Source: an uncultured Marinoscillum sp.
Lineage (GTDB): Bacteria; Bacteroidota; Bacteroidia; Cytophagales; MED-G16
Length of the DNA stretch: 64,000 nt
Assembly: GCA_902633975.1 (NCBI GenBank)
Contig: CACPHX010000005.1
Coordinates: forward strand, 1-64,000
Direction: 5' to 3'
In this document: positions 53,739 to 63,346 of the stretch, in pieces
Layout: every line of letters starts with the position of its first letter
How positions within the stretch are numbered: position 1 is the first letter of the stretch
Translations under genes and position numbers: made by a program
The notes under the pieces: generated by a model
Told to the model about the DNA's origin: nothing
Databases searched by the model: none
What the model saw: only the letters and a program-made list of their open reading frames with translations

Positions 53739-54056
53739 ATGAGTGAAATATTTAACTTTTTAATTCAGAATGAAGTACTAATATATCTTCTTCTTTTTAC
53801 AGTGTTGCTTGGGTTTGAAGTAATATCAAAAGTGCCATCGGTACTACACACACCACTCATGTCAGGAGCAAATGCAATTAGTGGAATAGTAATACTAGGT
53901 GCAATAATATTAATTCGAAGTACTGACCCGGAAAATTATTTTACTCTAATCCTAGCTTCAATTGCTTTATTTATTGGATCTATTAATGTATTTGGTGGTT
54001 TTTTTGTGACAAACAGAATGTTAGAAATGTTTAATAAAAAGAAGAAGAATGGATAA
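53739..54056 (+). CDS. pntAB: NAD(P) transhydrogenase, alpha subunit part 2 (membrane)
   Basis: A 105-residue membrane piece with three or four helices, the transmembrane half of the alpha subunit. VISKVPSVLHTPLMSGANAISG is the strongly conserved segment of PntAB; GSINVFGGFFVTNRMLEMF near the end is also diagnostic. It provides part of the proton channel. It overlaps the beta-subunit gene by 8 bases, which supports translational coupling for equal subunit levels. Confidence 0.95.
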   Translation: MSEIFNFLIQNEVLIYLLLFTVLLGFEVISKVPSVLHTPLMSGANAISGIVILGAIILIRSTDPENYFTLILASIALFIGSINVFGGFFVTNRMLEMFNKKKKNG

Positions 54057-55428
54057 AGTTTTATTTCTTATATCAGCATTTTTACTTGTTTGGGGATTAA
54101 GACTTCAGAGTGATCCAGCATCGGCAAGCAAAGGAAATAAATATGCATCAGTTGGTATGCTTATAGCCATAATCTCAGCAATTATCATGCCTATTGAAAA
54201 TTCTCATGATAATTATTCATGGATAGTTATTCCAATAGTATTTTCCGCTTCGATGGGATATATAATTGCCAAGAAAATAGAGATGACATCAATGCCACAG
54301 ATGGTATCAATATTTAACGGTCTTGGTGGATTAAGTGCTGTTCTTTTATCCTTTACAGAGATAAACAAATGGTTAAGTAATACAGAATTATACCCTCAAT
54401 TTGAAATTGTAGTTTTACTGGTTAGTTTATTTATAGGTTCAGTGGCCTTTACTGGAAGTTTGCTAGCATTTGCAAAATTAGATGGTTACAAGTGGTCTGA
54501 GAAACTCACGCTACCATTTCAGCACATTATAAATTTAACCTTACTTTTCTCAATTATTTTTCTCTCATTTCTATTTATAGATAATTCAGGAGATACAAAC
54601 TACTTGTATATTCTAATAGCAATTTCACTTCTATATGGTGTATTCTTTGTGGCTCCTATTGGGGGTGCTGATATGCCAGTAGTAATATCATTATTAAATT
54701 CCTTTACAGGTATAACAGCTGCCCTAACTGGAGTTATTTTTGATAATAAAGTAATGCTTTTGGGAGGAATCCTAGTAGGAGCTGCAGGAACGATACTCAC
54801 AGTATTGATGTGTCAGGCAATGAACAGGTCATTACTAAACGTATTGATTGGCGGATTTTCATCCTCTGGATCATCATCTAAGTCAAGTGAACAGGGTGAT
54901 ATTAAAGAAATAACGGACTCTGATTTTGCAGTTCAATTATTTTATTCTCAAAAGGTCATTATCGTCCCTGGTTATGGACTAGCTGTAGCTCAAGCACAGA
55001 AACTATGTAAAGAGATACAAGAGGTTCTTGAATCTAACGATGTTGAAGTTAAGTATGCCATTCATCCAGTCGCCGGAAGAATGCCAGGACATATGAATGT
55101 TTTACTAGCTGAGGCTGATGTTGATTATTCAAAACTCATAGAATTAGATGAGGCAAACAGCGATTTTAAATCTACTGACGTTGCTGTCATTATTGGTGCA
55201 AATGATGTTGTTAATCCCGATGCTATTGATGATACTGCAAGTCCCCTCTACGGGATGCCAATTCTTAAAGTATGGGAGTCCAACTCAACAGTTGTTTTGA
55301 AAAGAAGTATGTCAGCTGGATATGCTGGAGTACAAAATCCTTTATTTTTTAGGGAAAACAATAAGATGTATTTCGGAGATGCTAAAGATAGTTTACAAAG
55401 ATTATCTACCGAGCTCAAGAATTTATAG
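54049..55428 (+). CDS. pntB: NAD(P) transhydrogenase, beta subunit
   Basis: A 459-residue protein with nine or so membrane helices, then a soluble NADP-binding domain III from about residue 285. The membrane part has SMPQMVSIFNGLGGLSAVL and PIGGADMPVVISLLNSFTG; domain III has IIVPGYGLAVAQAQ (NADP loop), IHPVAGRMPGHMNVLLAEA and IGANDVVNP. It completes the three-gene enzyme. It is followed after 21 bases by a sulfatase gene on the same strand, with no evident terminator between. Confidence 0.96.
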   Translation: MDKVLFLISAFLLVWGLRLQSDPASASKGNKYASVGMLIAIISAIIMPIENSHDNYSWIVIPIVFSASMGYIIAKKIEMTSMPQMVSIFNGLGGLSAVLLSFTEINKWLSNTELYPQFEIVVLLVSLFIGSVAFTGSLLAFAKLDGYKWSEKLTLPFQHIINLTLLFSIIFLSFLFIDNSGDTNYLYILIAISLLYGVFFVAPIGGADMPVVISLLNSFTGITAALTGVIFDNKVMLLGGILVGAAGTILTVLMCQAMNRSLLNVLIGGFSSSGSSSKSSEQGDIKEITDSDFAVQLFYSQKVIIVPGYGLAVAQAQKLCKEIQEVLESNDVEVKYAIHPVAGRMPGHMNVLLAEADVDYSKLIELDEANSDFKSTDVAVIIGANDVVNPDAIDDTASPLYGMPILKVWESNSTVVLKRSMSAGYAGVQNPLFFRENNKMYFGDAKDSLQRLSTELKNL

Positions 55429-55449
55429 AATATTTTATAAATTGGAAAT

Positions 55450-56991
55450 ATGTCAAGGCTTCTGGTATTTCTTCTACTTCTTTCCTCTTGTTCATCAAGT
55501 CAAAATAATGATAAGCCTAATATTATTTTATTTATGTATGATGATTTGGGTTATGGCGAATTAGGTGCTTATGGTCAGAAAATAATTGAAACAAAAAATA
55601 TTGATGAACTTGCCAAGAATGGTTTAATGTTTACAAACTTTTACTCAGGCTCCCCTGTTTGTGCTCCATCAAGAAGTATTTTACTGACTGGGCTTCATGG
55701 TGGACATACCAAAATTAGAGGAAATCATGAATACGGAAGCAGGGGAGATGTATGGGATTATAAAAAAATGTCTGATGATCCAAACCTAGAGGGTCAGTAC
55801 CCAATAGGTAAAGAAACCTTAATATTCCCAAAGCTTCTGAAGACAAAAGGATACTCTAACGGAATGGTAGGAAAGTGGGGTTTAGGACCCCCAAACTCTT
55901 TATCTATTCCAACTGAGATGGGTTTTGATTATTTCTATGGGTATAATTGTCAGAGGATGGCACATAATCTATATCCACCACATTTGTGGGAAAATAATAA
56001 CAGAGATATTTTAGATAATGAGGTAATATCACCAAAACTCAAACTGCAATCAGGCCAAGATCCATATAATGAGGATAACTATAAAATTTTTAACCAGAAA
56101 GACTATGCTCCTGATAAAATGCATATTAAGGCTCAAGACTTTATAGAAAAAAATAAGGATAATCCTTTCTTCCTTTATTATGCAAGTCCGATACCTCACG
56201 CACCACTACAAGCTCCTGAATACCTTATAGAGAAGTACAGAAAAATAATTGGTAATGAGGAACCTTATCTTGGAAATGTTGGTTATTTTCCAACAAGATA
56301 TCCAAGAGCAACCTATGCTGCTATGATAGAATATATTGATATTCAAGTAGGTGAGATAGTACAACAACTCAAGGACAATGGTATTTATGAGAATACTATT
56401 ATTATGTTAACAAGTGATAACGGTCCGACATATGCTGGGGGAGTTGACTTTAAATATTTTAATAGTACTGGTGTTTTTCAAAATGATCCTAAGAGAATGA
56501 AAGGTTATACTTATGAGGGTGGGGTGAGAGTACCTTTTATTGTTTCGTGGCCAAACAAAATCAAAAGTAAAAGGGTAATAGATGACATATCAATTTCATA
56601 TGACATTTTTCCCACAATTACTGAATTATCTGGTGTAAATGATAGTAATACTTACCCCACTGATGGGATTAGTTTATATAATATTTTTACAGATAAAAAT
56701 AGTTCTTTAGAAAGAGATTATATCTATTGGGAATTTCCATCTTATGGTGGACAGTTAGCAGCTAGGATGGGTGATTATAAAGCAATTTTAAAAGATATTA
56801 AGAAAGGAAATAAGCAAATAGAATTATACAATCTCTCTATTGATCTAAAAGAACAATATGATATATCATCGCAATATCCTGATAAAGTAAGAGATTTTGA
56901 AAATATTATTAAAAAAGAACATGTAAGATCTGACATTGAAAGATTTGAAATGGGTTATATTGATGAAATAAAATCTTTGAAAAATGAATAA
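55450..56991 (+). CDS. Arylsulfatase-type sulfatase, lipoprotein
   Basis: A 513-residue exported sulfatase. The lipobox is LSSC (Cys14). The formylglycine motif is CAPSRS with Cys71; it needs a formylglycine-generating enzyme encoded elsewhere. Metal ligands DD at 31-32 (FMYDDLGYGELG), the conserved KWGLGPPNS region, HAPLQAPE, and TSDNGPTYAGG (second metal site) are present. It belongs with arylsulfatase A-like members that act on sulfated carbohydrates, common in marine Bacteroidetes. Overlaps the GH109 gene by 8 bases, so both may act on one sulfated, N-acetylated glycan. Confidence 0.92.
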   Translation: MSRLLVFLLLLSSCSSSQNNDKPNIILFMYDDLGYGELGAYGQKIIETKNIDELAKNGLMFTNFYSGSPVCAPSRSILLTGLHGGHTKIRGNHEYGSRGDVWDYKKMSDDPNLEGQYPIGKETLIFPKLLKTKGYSNGMVGKWGLGPPNSLSIPTEMGFDYFYGYNCQRMAHNLYPPHLWENNNRDILDNEVISPKLKLQSGQDPYNEDNYKIFNQKDYAPDKMHIKAQDFIEKNKDNPFFLYYASPIPHAPLQAPEYLIEKYRKIIGNEEPYLGNVGYFPTRYPRATYAAMIEYIDIQVGEIVQQLKDNGIYENTIIMLTSDNGPTYAGGVDFKYFNSTGVFQNDPKRMKGYTYEGGVRVPFIVSWPNKIKSKRVIDDISISYDIFPTITELSGVNDSNTYPTDGISLYNIFTDKNSSLERDYIYWEFPSYGGQLAARMGDYKAILKDIKKGNKQIELYNLSIDLKEQYDISSQYPDKVRDFENIIKKEHVRSDIERFEMGYIDEIKSLKNE

Positions 56992-58375
56992 AATAAATAG
57001 AAGAAATTTTATAAAAAAAACATCTTTATCAGGAGCAGCAATAGCAACTGCCTCTTCTTTATCATCCTCAAAACCTAATTTAAGAAATAAAACATCTCAG
57101 TATATGGGAGGTTTTGCTGCACCAAAACTTTCTAAAGTTAAGGTTGCATTTATTGGTGTTGGAGCTAGAGGAACTGGACACGCAAAACAATTTGCATCAA
57201 TAGAAGGTACTGAGGTGATAGCAATATGTGATTTGTATAAAGATTTAGCACAAAGATCAAAAAAACTATGTGAAGATGCTGATAATCAAAGACACAGGAA
57301 TATAAAATTATATTATGGTGGTGAAGATGATTGGATTAAAATGATCAAAGAGACAAAACCTGACGCAGTATTTATTTCAACAAATTGGGATAACCATGCA
57401 CCTATGGTAATTAAGTCTATGGAATTAGGATCACACGCTTTTGTAGAGGTTCCTATGGCCACTAATTTAAAGGACCTTTGGGACATTATAGATACATCAG
57501 AAAAGACCAGAAAGCATTGTATGATGATGGAGAATGTTAATTATGGACGTGATGAGCTTATGTTTTTAAATATGTGTAGGAAAGGATATATTGGTGATTT
57601 TCTTCATGCAGAAGCAGCTTATATACATGAACTAAGATTTCAGATGGATGAACAGGAAAGGGGGACAGGTTCGTGGAGAACTCATCATTATGCAAAAAGT
57701 AGAGGTAATCTTTACCCAACTCATGGGCTAGGTCCAGTAGCACAGTATATGAATTTAAGTAGGGGCGATGACAATTTTAAATCCTTAGTGTCCTACTCAA
57801 CTCCTGCTTTGGGGAGAAAATTGTACGCTGAAAAAAAATATTCATCAGACCACAAGTGGAATAAACTCGATTACAATAATGGAGATTTAAATACATCCAT
57901 CATTAAGACCACATACGGAAAAACAATAATGGTGCAGTGGGATGAGACAAGTCCAAGACCTTATTCAAGACACAATCTTATTCAAGGTACAAAAGGTATT
58001 TTAGCTGGATTTCCAACAAGGGTTGCTTTGGATGGAGGTGTTGAGGGTATAACTAAAAATCATCACTCTTGGGCTCAAGGAGATGACCTAGAAAAGTTAT
58101 ACGAAAAATATGACCATCCTCTTTATAAAAGGATAGGCGAAGAAGCTAGGAGAATGGGTGGACATGGAGGAATGGACTTCATTATGAGGTTTCGAATTGT
58201 TGAGTGTCTCTTGCAGGGAACACCTCTAGATCAAAACGTATACGAAGGATGCTTCTGGAGTGCAGTTACTCCATTAAGTGCAAACTCCATAGCCAGTGAT
58301 GGGGCACCACAGATATTCCCTGATTTTACAAGAGGAAACTGGGTAGATACCTCTGGCTTAAAAATTATATCCTAA
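56984..58375 (+). CDS. Gfo/Idh/MocA-type oxidoreductase, GH109-like (alpha-N-acetylgalactosaminidase candidate)
   Basis: A 463-residue NAD-dependent protein. A twin-arginine signal (INRRNFIKKTSLSG) predicts Tat export with its cofactor bound. The Rossmann loop is VAFIGVGARGTGH near residue 52; EVPMATNLKDL, MMMENVNYGRDELMFLNM, GSWRTHHYAKSRGNLYPTHG and LGPVAQYMNLSRGD match glycoside hydrolase family 109, whose founding members remove alpha-GalNAc by an NAD-assisted mechanism. GH109 assignments by similarity are often broad, so activity on another sugar is possible. It overlaps the sulfatase gene and converges on the sortilin-like gene. Confidence 0.87.
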   Translation: MNKINRRNFIKKTSLSGAAIATASSLSSSKPNLRNKTSQYMGGFAAPKLSKVKVAFIGVGARGTGHAKQFASIEGTEVIAICDLYKDLAQRSKKLCEDADNQRHRNIKLYYGGEDDWIKMIKETKPDAVFISTNWDNHAPMVIKSMELGSHAFVEVPMATNLKDLWDIIDTSEKTRKHCMMMENVNYGRDELMFLNMCRKGYIGDFLHAEAAYIHELRFQMDEQERGTGSWRTHHYAKSRGNLYPTHGLGPVAQYMNLSRGDDNFKSLVSYSTPALGRKLYAEKKYSSDHKWNKLDYNNGDLNTSIIKTTYGKTIMVQWDETSPRPYSRHNLIQGTKGILAGFPTRVALDGGVEGITKNHHSWAQGDDLEKLYEKYDHPLYKRIGEEARRMGGHGGMDFIMRFRIVECLLQGTPLDQNVYEGCFWSAVTPLSANSIASDGAPQIFPDFTRGNWVDTSGLKIIS

Positions 58376-61300
58376 TTTGATCTGTCAATAATTTTTGTTG
58401 CTCCCATATTATCAAGCTCAGTCTTAAAACTTGGAATTTTTCCAGCAACAATATTTAGTTTGGTTTCAAGTTTGGTTAGCATTGAATTTGCAATATCGAG
58501 ACTTTGTTTGTGTTGACCAGTTGGGCCATAAGTTGTTGACAAGCCTCTTGCAGCATTTCCAATAAATCTACTTAGCGTGGGGTCATTGTTTTCACCAATT
58601 TTAGATTTAGCAGAATTACCATATAATTCAACAGAAATTTGATTTAACTCCTCCTCCAATTCAAATAAATTGTTACCCAATTCATTATTCATTTTTTTTG
58701 ATGTGTGAAGAGATAATCGCATCGCTTTAACCATATTCATTGTCTTAGTGAATTTATCAATGAATAAGGTTTGTCTATCATATACTTTATCTACGTTATT
58801 GGCGTGTAGTTGATAATCTTCATAAGATGTTCCTTTAAGGGTACTTCTTTCTAAATCTACAACATTGAATGTAATAGGACCATCTAAAACGAACATTTTA
58901 CCTTCTGATTCTTTTACTAGAGAGGCGGTGTAATTACCTGGTGATACAAAATGACCTGATTTTGAATATCTACTTGAACCTGATGATCTGAATTGCATTC
59001 TATCTGGATTTATAATTGGATTTGAACCGTGTCTAAGATCCCAGGCAACTCTGTGAAGTCCCTTACTAGCAGAAGCATTAACTCTGTTAATTTCTTCACC
59101 TTTTGAATCTTGAATTAATATATAAATGTTAGTCTTTTCTTCTCTACTTTCTTTTTCTAACAAATCCCAATTAATAGGAGGGATCTGCTGTCCATTATTT
59201 ATCATCTCATTTTCTAATTCTTTTCTTTTAGATTTTAAACTAGGATATGAGTTTGATAAATGATACGTAAAAATCGCACCAAATTCGGGATTTTCTGCAA
59301 AATAGTAATCACCTCCGGTATTACCAATAGTACTTTTGGGTATATACCAAAGAGCATCACGTGTATTGAATAATTTACCTTCTTTATTTTCTGTTTGGTT
59401 ATTACTCATTTCTCTTAAGGCCGAGTAATCATCTAATACAAAAAAACCTCTGCCAAAAGATGCAGCAACTAAATCGTTTTCTCTTTTTTGAATGGTTATA
59501 TCTCTAAAAGAAATTGTAGGTGCTCCATGTAGTTTATGCCACTTCTTTCCTCCATCAATAGTGGTATAGATTGCGGTTTCTGTTGCACAAAACATAAGGT
59601 TTGGTTCAATATGGTCTTGAACTAATCTCCAAATTAAATTCCTTTTTGGTAAGTTACTGACTATTGAAGTCCAAGTCTCACCTAGATCAGAGCTCTTATA
59701 TAGATATGGACTAAAATCCCCTTCTTTATGATTGTCTAGAGATACATAAACAGTGTTTTCGTCAAAATTATCTGCTTTTATATCATTAATAAAGGTTCTT
59801 TCGGGCAGTCCAAGTCTAGTAACTGGTATTTTTTTCCAGTTTTTTCCAGTGTCTGTTGATATTTGAATTATACCATCATCTGTACCAACATATATAAGTC
59901 CTTCTCTTACTGGAGATTCAGATATAGAGGTAATTGTATTATAATTAGACATCGCTCCAAAATCCCATGAATTATCAAATCCATGTCTTCTTCCCATTAT
60001 AGGTAAATTTAATCTTTCCTCGTTTCGAGTTAAATCACCTGAAACTGGTTCCCAGCTGTCTCCTCTATTTTCAGATTTCCATAATCTTTGAGAAGCAAAA
60101 TAAAGTCTAGATGGTTTGTGAGGACTGACTAAAATTGGAGAATCCCAATTCCACCTTTCGTGTTTTTCTCCCTCTCTGGGTTGTGGTTGAATGAGTACTG
60201 CCTCACCAGTTTTCAGATCTACTCTATGGAGAACTCCTTCCTGGAATTCACCATAAACAATATCGTTATACTCAGGATCTGTAGCTGTCTGATGTCCATC
60301 TGCTCCTAAGATTTTATACCAGTGTGCGTTTCTAATGCCTTGTCTTTCGTCAGTTCTTGAAGGTCCTCCTGCAGATCCATTATCCTGTGTACCACCAAAA
60401 ATATGGTAAAATGGATACGCATTATTTACTGCTACTTTATAAAATTGGGTTATTGGAAGATTCTTGTGATATTTCCACGTTTTAGCGAGATCAAATGACT
60501 CATAAATTCCAGCGTCAGTACCAACAAGCAAATAATTAGGATCATCTTCTCTGAAAGCTATTGCATGATTATCAGAATGCTTTGATCTTTCAGTAAGTTC
60601 AACAAATGTTTTTCCACCGTCCTCTGAAGTTAGTATTCTTACATTCATCAGATAAAGTCTATCAAATTTGTGTGGTGATGCAAATAACTCTTGATAGTAA
60701 TGTGGTCCTGTACCATAACCTAAAGAAAGATTACTCATTTTTTTCCATGAAGATCCCCTGTCTTCAGATTTATATACAGCACCATTTCTCTTTTCTAATT
60801 CAATTGATGCATATATAACATCAGGTTTTTGTGGAGATAATGTAAACCCGATCTTTCCAGCATAATTAGGTAAACCAGACTTTAGTTCTGTCCAAGTCTC
60901 TCCTCCATCTTCAGACCTATGAAGACCAGATTCAGGTCCTCCGCCCATCAAGGCTGCAACTGTTCTATGTCTTTGCCATGTTGCAGCATATATTCTGTCT
61001 GGATTCCTAGGATCCATGTGTATATCTGTGACCCCTGTCCATTTCCCTCCACCAAGGACTTTTTTCCAGTTATCTCCACCATCTGTAGATTTATATAATC
61101 CTCTCTCACCACCTGGACTCCATAGGGGTCCTTGAGATGCTGCCCAGATAATATTTGAATTATTTGGGTGGACGATTATTTCTGATATGTGTTCTGATTT
61201 TCTAAGACCCATATTTTTCCAAGATTTTCCTCCATTTTCGCTTTTAAAAACACCATCTCCGAAAGCAACGTGCCTACCACCAACATTTTCACCTGTACCA

Positions 61301-61641
61301 AGCCAGATTATTGATGGATCACTTGGGTCAATTGTAACACAACCTGTTGAGTAAGTTGTTTCATTATCAAATATTGGAGTGTAAGTTGTCCCTGAATTTT
61401 CAGTTTTCCAGACTCCACTTGATCCAGTAGCAACATACCATACATTATCATTGTTAGGATGTATTGCTATGTCAGCTATCCTTCCTGATAAGAATGCAGG
61501 TCCTACATTTCTTAATCTGAGGGCAGAAATTGAAATGTCACTTTTGTCAACAGATGTGTTGTTACTTGAATTTCTTTTTCTTTGAGATTCAGAATTAAAT
61601 ACTATTAAAAATATGAAAGTAATAATGAATAATCTTTTCAT
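58372..61641 (-). CDS. Sortilin/VPS10-like BNR-repeat exported protein
   Basis: A 1089-residue exported protein with a signal peptide (about residues 1-19) and many beta-propeller BNR units recognisable as SEDGGETW or similar: ENSGTTY, SENGGKSW, STDGGDNW, SEDGGETW, SEDRGSSW, SENRGDSW, STDTGKNW, SSDLGETW, TIDGGKKW. About two ten-bladed propellers fill residues 35-740, as in the sortilin VPS10 domain; helical and beta C-terminal regions follow. Members are frequently labelled 'glycosyl hydrolase', but no catalytic residue pattern was found, so binding is as likely as catalysis. It converges on GH109 with a 4-base overlap. Confidence 0.85.
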   Translation of the reverse strand: MKRLFIITFIFLIVFNSESQRKRNSSNNTSVDKSDISISALRLRNVGPAFLSGRIADIAIHPNNDNVWYVATGSSGVWKTENSGTTYTPIFDNETTYSTGCVTIDPSDPSIIWLGTGENVGGRHVAFGDGVFKSENGGKSWKNMGLRKSEHISEIIVHPNNSNIIWAASQGPLWSPGGERGLYKSTDGGDNWKKVLGGGKWTGVTDIHMDPRNPDRIYAATWQRHRTVAALMGGGPESGLHRSEDGGETWTELKSGLPNYAGKIGFTLSPQKPDVIYASIELEKRNGAVYKSEDRGSSWKKMSNLSLGYGTGPHYYQELFASPHKFDRLYLMNVRILTSEDGGKTFVELTERSKHSDNHAIAFREDDPNYLLVGTDAGIYESFDLAKTWKYHKNLPITQFYKVAVNNAYPFYHIFGGTQDNGSAGGPSRTDERQGIRNAHWYKILGADGHQTATDPEYNDIVYGEFQEGVLHRVDLKTGEAVLIQPQPREGEKHERWNWDSPILVSPHKPSRLYFASQRLWKSENRGDSWEPVSGDLTRNEERLNLPIMGRRHGFDNSWDFGAMSNYNTITSISESPVREGLIYVGTDDGIIQISTDTGKNWKKIPVTRLGLPERTFINDIKADNFDENTVYVSLDNHKEGDFSPYLYKSSDLGETWTSIVSNLPKRNLIWRLVQDHIEPNLMFCATETAIYTTIDGGKKWHKLHGAPTISFRDITIQKRENDLVAASFGRGFFVLDDYSALREMSNNQTENKEGKLFNTRDALWYIPKSTIGNTGGDYYFAENPEFGAIFTYHLSNSYPSLKSKRKELENEMINNGQQIPPINWDLLEKESREEKTNIYILIQDSKGEEINRVNASASKGLHRVAWDLRHGSNPIINPDRMQFRSSGSSRYSKSGHFVSPGNYTASLVKESEGKMFVLDGPITFNVVDLERSTLKGTSYEDYQLHANNVDKVYDRQTLFIDKFTKTMNMVKAMRLSLHTSKKMNNELGNNLFELEEELNQISVELYGNSAKSKIGENNDPTLSRFIGNAARGLSTTYGPTGQHKQSLDIANSMLTKLETKLNIVAGKIPSFKTELDNMGATKIIDRSN

Positions 61642-61692
61642 TGTAATGGTTTTTAGTTGTTCACAATAGATATAGTTTTTTAATTTAATATA

Positions 61693-61713
61693 TTTTCAAT
61701 AAATTATTGAAAA
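61693..61713. promoter_or_regulatory. 21-bp palindrome upstream of doxX-like gene
   Basis: Arms TTTTCAATAA (61693-61702) and TTATTGAAAA (61704-61713) are perfect complements around a single A. It lies 27 bases before the ATG of the DoxX gene in the 99-base gap between divergent genes. It could be an operator, a terminator-like hairpin, or chance in AT-rich DNA. TATAGTTTT at 61664-61672 is a loose -7 match further upstream. Confidence 0.3.
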
Positions 61714-61740
61714 ATTTAAAACAAAGATTCATTTTAAATT

Positions 61741-62151
61741 ATGGATCCTTTAGAATTATTAGTTATGAATTTAATTGAAAGTCAAAGTTTAATTTTAGTT
61801 GCACAACTAATTGTGTCATTATCTGTTCTCAAAGTTTGGTTAATTAACCATAAACAACCTACTATGTGGAGAGGAGGAAATTCAAAGACAATGAAGGAAG
61901 AATTTAGTACTTATGGTTTGCCTGATTGGATGATGTATACAGTAGGAGGTTTAAAAGTTGCTTTTTCAATTGGCTTGATTGCTGGTATATGGATTCCGGA
62001 AATTATTCAATTCTCTGCTTTAGGTATTGCATTTTTTATGTTTTTTGCTATTTTAATGCATATTAAGGTCAATGATCCATTGTATAAATCCTTACCTGCT
62101 GGAATATTCCTGACATTAACAGTATTAATTGCTTTATTCGTTGAAAATTAA
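61741..62151 (+). CDS. DoxX-family membrane protein
   Basis: A 136-residue protein with four predicted helices, the size and layout of DoxX-like proteins (ILVAQLIVSLSVLKVWLIN, then GLPDWMMYTVGGLKVAFSIGLI, then IQFSALGIAFFMFFAILMHIKVNDP, LPAGIFLTLTVLIALF). The HIKVNDP loop after helix 3 is typical. Homologues are linked to redox and thiol stress in other bacteria, but function is not established. The next gene overlaps by 11 bases. Confidence 0.8.
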   Translation: MDPLELLVMNLIESQSLILVAQLIVSLSVLKVWLINHKQPTMWRGGNSKTMKEEFSTYGLPDWMMYTVGGLKVAFSIGLIAGIWIPEIIQFSALGIAFFMFFAILMHIKVNDPLYKSLPAGIFLTLTVLIALFVEN

Positions 62152-63346
62152 ATTATTTCTTTTCATTTTAATTTTATTTTCGTGCTCCTCCAGAAATGAC
62201 TTTCGAAGAATCGGTGGAGTCGAATTTGCTGAGAGGTCTAGTGAGCCATACTTATACTCCTCCGGTGATGACCTAATTATTTCATGGACTGAAAACAAAT
62301 ACGATACTAATTACCTGTACACTGCTGAATATTTAAGAGATAGTTGGGACAATAAAGAGTTAATTACCGATGGTCAGGATTGGTTTGTGAATTGGGCTGA
62401 TTTTCCTTCAATATCTTACAATAAAGTATCAAACGTAAAACTGTCCCACCATCTTCAAAAAAGTTCAAAATCAACATTTTCTTACGATATTAATTATCAC
62501 TTTTTTAAAGATGGAAGGTGGCTTAATAAAAATAAACTTCATAATGATGAAACGAAGACTGAACATGGTTTTGTATCTTCTTTTCCTTATAAGGATGGTT
62601 TCGTTGCTACGTGGTTAGACGGTAGAAACACTAACTATGATAAAAAAGAAATGGATGGACACGCATCAGGGCCTATGAATTTGAGGTCAGCATTTATTTC
62701 ATCAAGAGGTGATGTTTATGAAAATCATCTTGTTGACGAGATGGTTTGTGATTGCTGTCAAACATCCGTAACTGTATCAAATGGTATTCCTATTGTTGTA
62801 TATAGAGATAGATCAAGAGATGAGAAAAGAGATATATCTATTTCAAGATATATTGAAGGAAATTGGACCAAACCCGTATCAATTCATGATGATAACTGGA
62901 TAATTAATGGATGTCCTGTTAATGGACCAAATATTGATTCAAATGGTGATAAGGTTGTAGTATCGTGGTTTTCTGCCTCAAATGGAGTACCAAAAGTCAG
63001 TTTGAAATTTTCAAGAGATAATGGTATGACTTTTGGTAATAAAATAATGATTGATGATATCATAAACCTGCCAACAGGAAGAGTTGATGCAGAGTTTATT
63101 AGTGATGATGAAGTAGTTGTAAGTTGGTTATCATCTTTTGAGGGTAAAGGTTCATTATTTCTTAGAAAGATCAACATAAATGGTAACCAAGGAGAAATTA
63201 AAAAAATAGATGATATTTCAATGGAGAGATCAACTGGATTTCCTCAGATTGAGAAGTTTCAGGGTGATTTAATAATTGCCTATACAGATTCTGGATCTGA
63301 GGAGAAGAGGATAAAGACATTTAAAATGTCTATATCATTACTTTAG
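62141..63346 (+). CDS. BNR/sialidase-like beta-propeller lipoprotein
   Basis: A 401-residue exported protein. No ATG is available; the TTG at 62141 gives the clean lipoprotein signal (TTG)-KIKLFLFILILFSCSS, whereas the TTG at 62129 adds four residues. It is a six-bladed beta-propeller-like chain with BNR/Asp-box style repeats such as KFSRDNGMTFGNK and RSTGFPQIEKF; CDCCQTSVTVS near residue 205 is a conserved Cys-containing turn. Relatives occur as exo-alpha-sialidase-like proteins of unknown substrate. It overlaps the DoxX gene and converges on the next partial gene, with stops sharing TTAG. Confidence 0.75.
   Translation: MKIKLFLFILILFSCSSRNDFRRIGGVEFAERSSEPYLYSSGDDLIISWTENKYDTNYLYTAEYLRDSWDNKELITDGQDWFVNWADFPSISYNKVSNVKLSHHLQKSSKSTFSYDINYHFFKDGRWLNKNKLHNDETKTEHGFVSSFPYKDGFVATWLDGRNTNYDKKEMDGHASGPMNLRSAFISSRGDVYENHLVDEMVCDCCQTSVTVSNGIPIVVYRDRSRDEKRDISISRYIEGNWTKPVSIHDDNWIINGCPVNGPNIDSNGDKVVVSWFSASNGVPKVSLKFSRDNGMTFGNKIMIDDIINLPTGRVDAEFISDDEVVVSWLSSFEGKGSLFLRKININGNQGEIKKIDDISMERSTGFPQIEKFQGDLIIAYTDSGSEEKRIKTFKMSISLL

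Noticed and set aside
59000-61500. Sortilin-like protein as a secreted glycosyl hydrolase
   Set aside because: Asp-box repeats alone do not show catalysis; no catalytic Asp/Glu pattern of a named GH family was seen.
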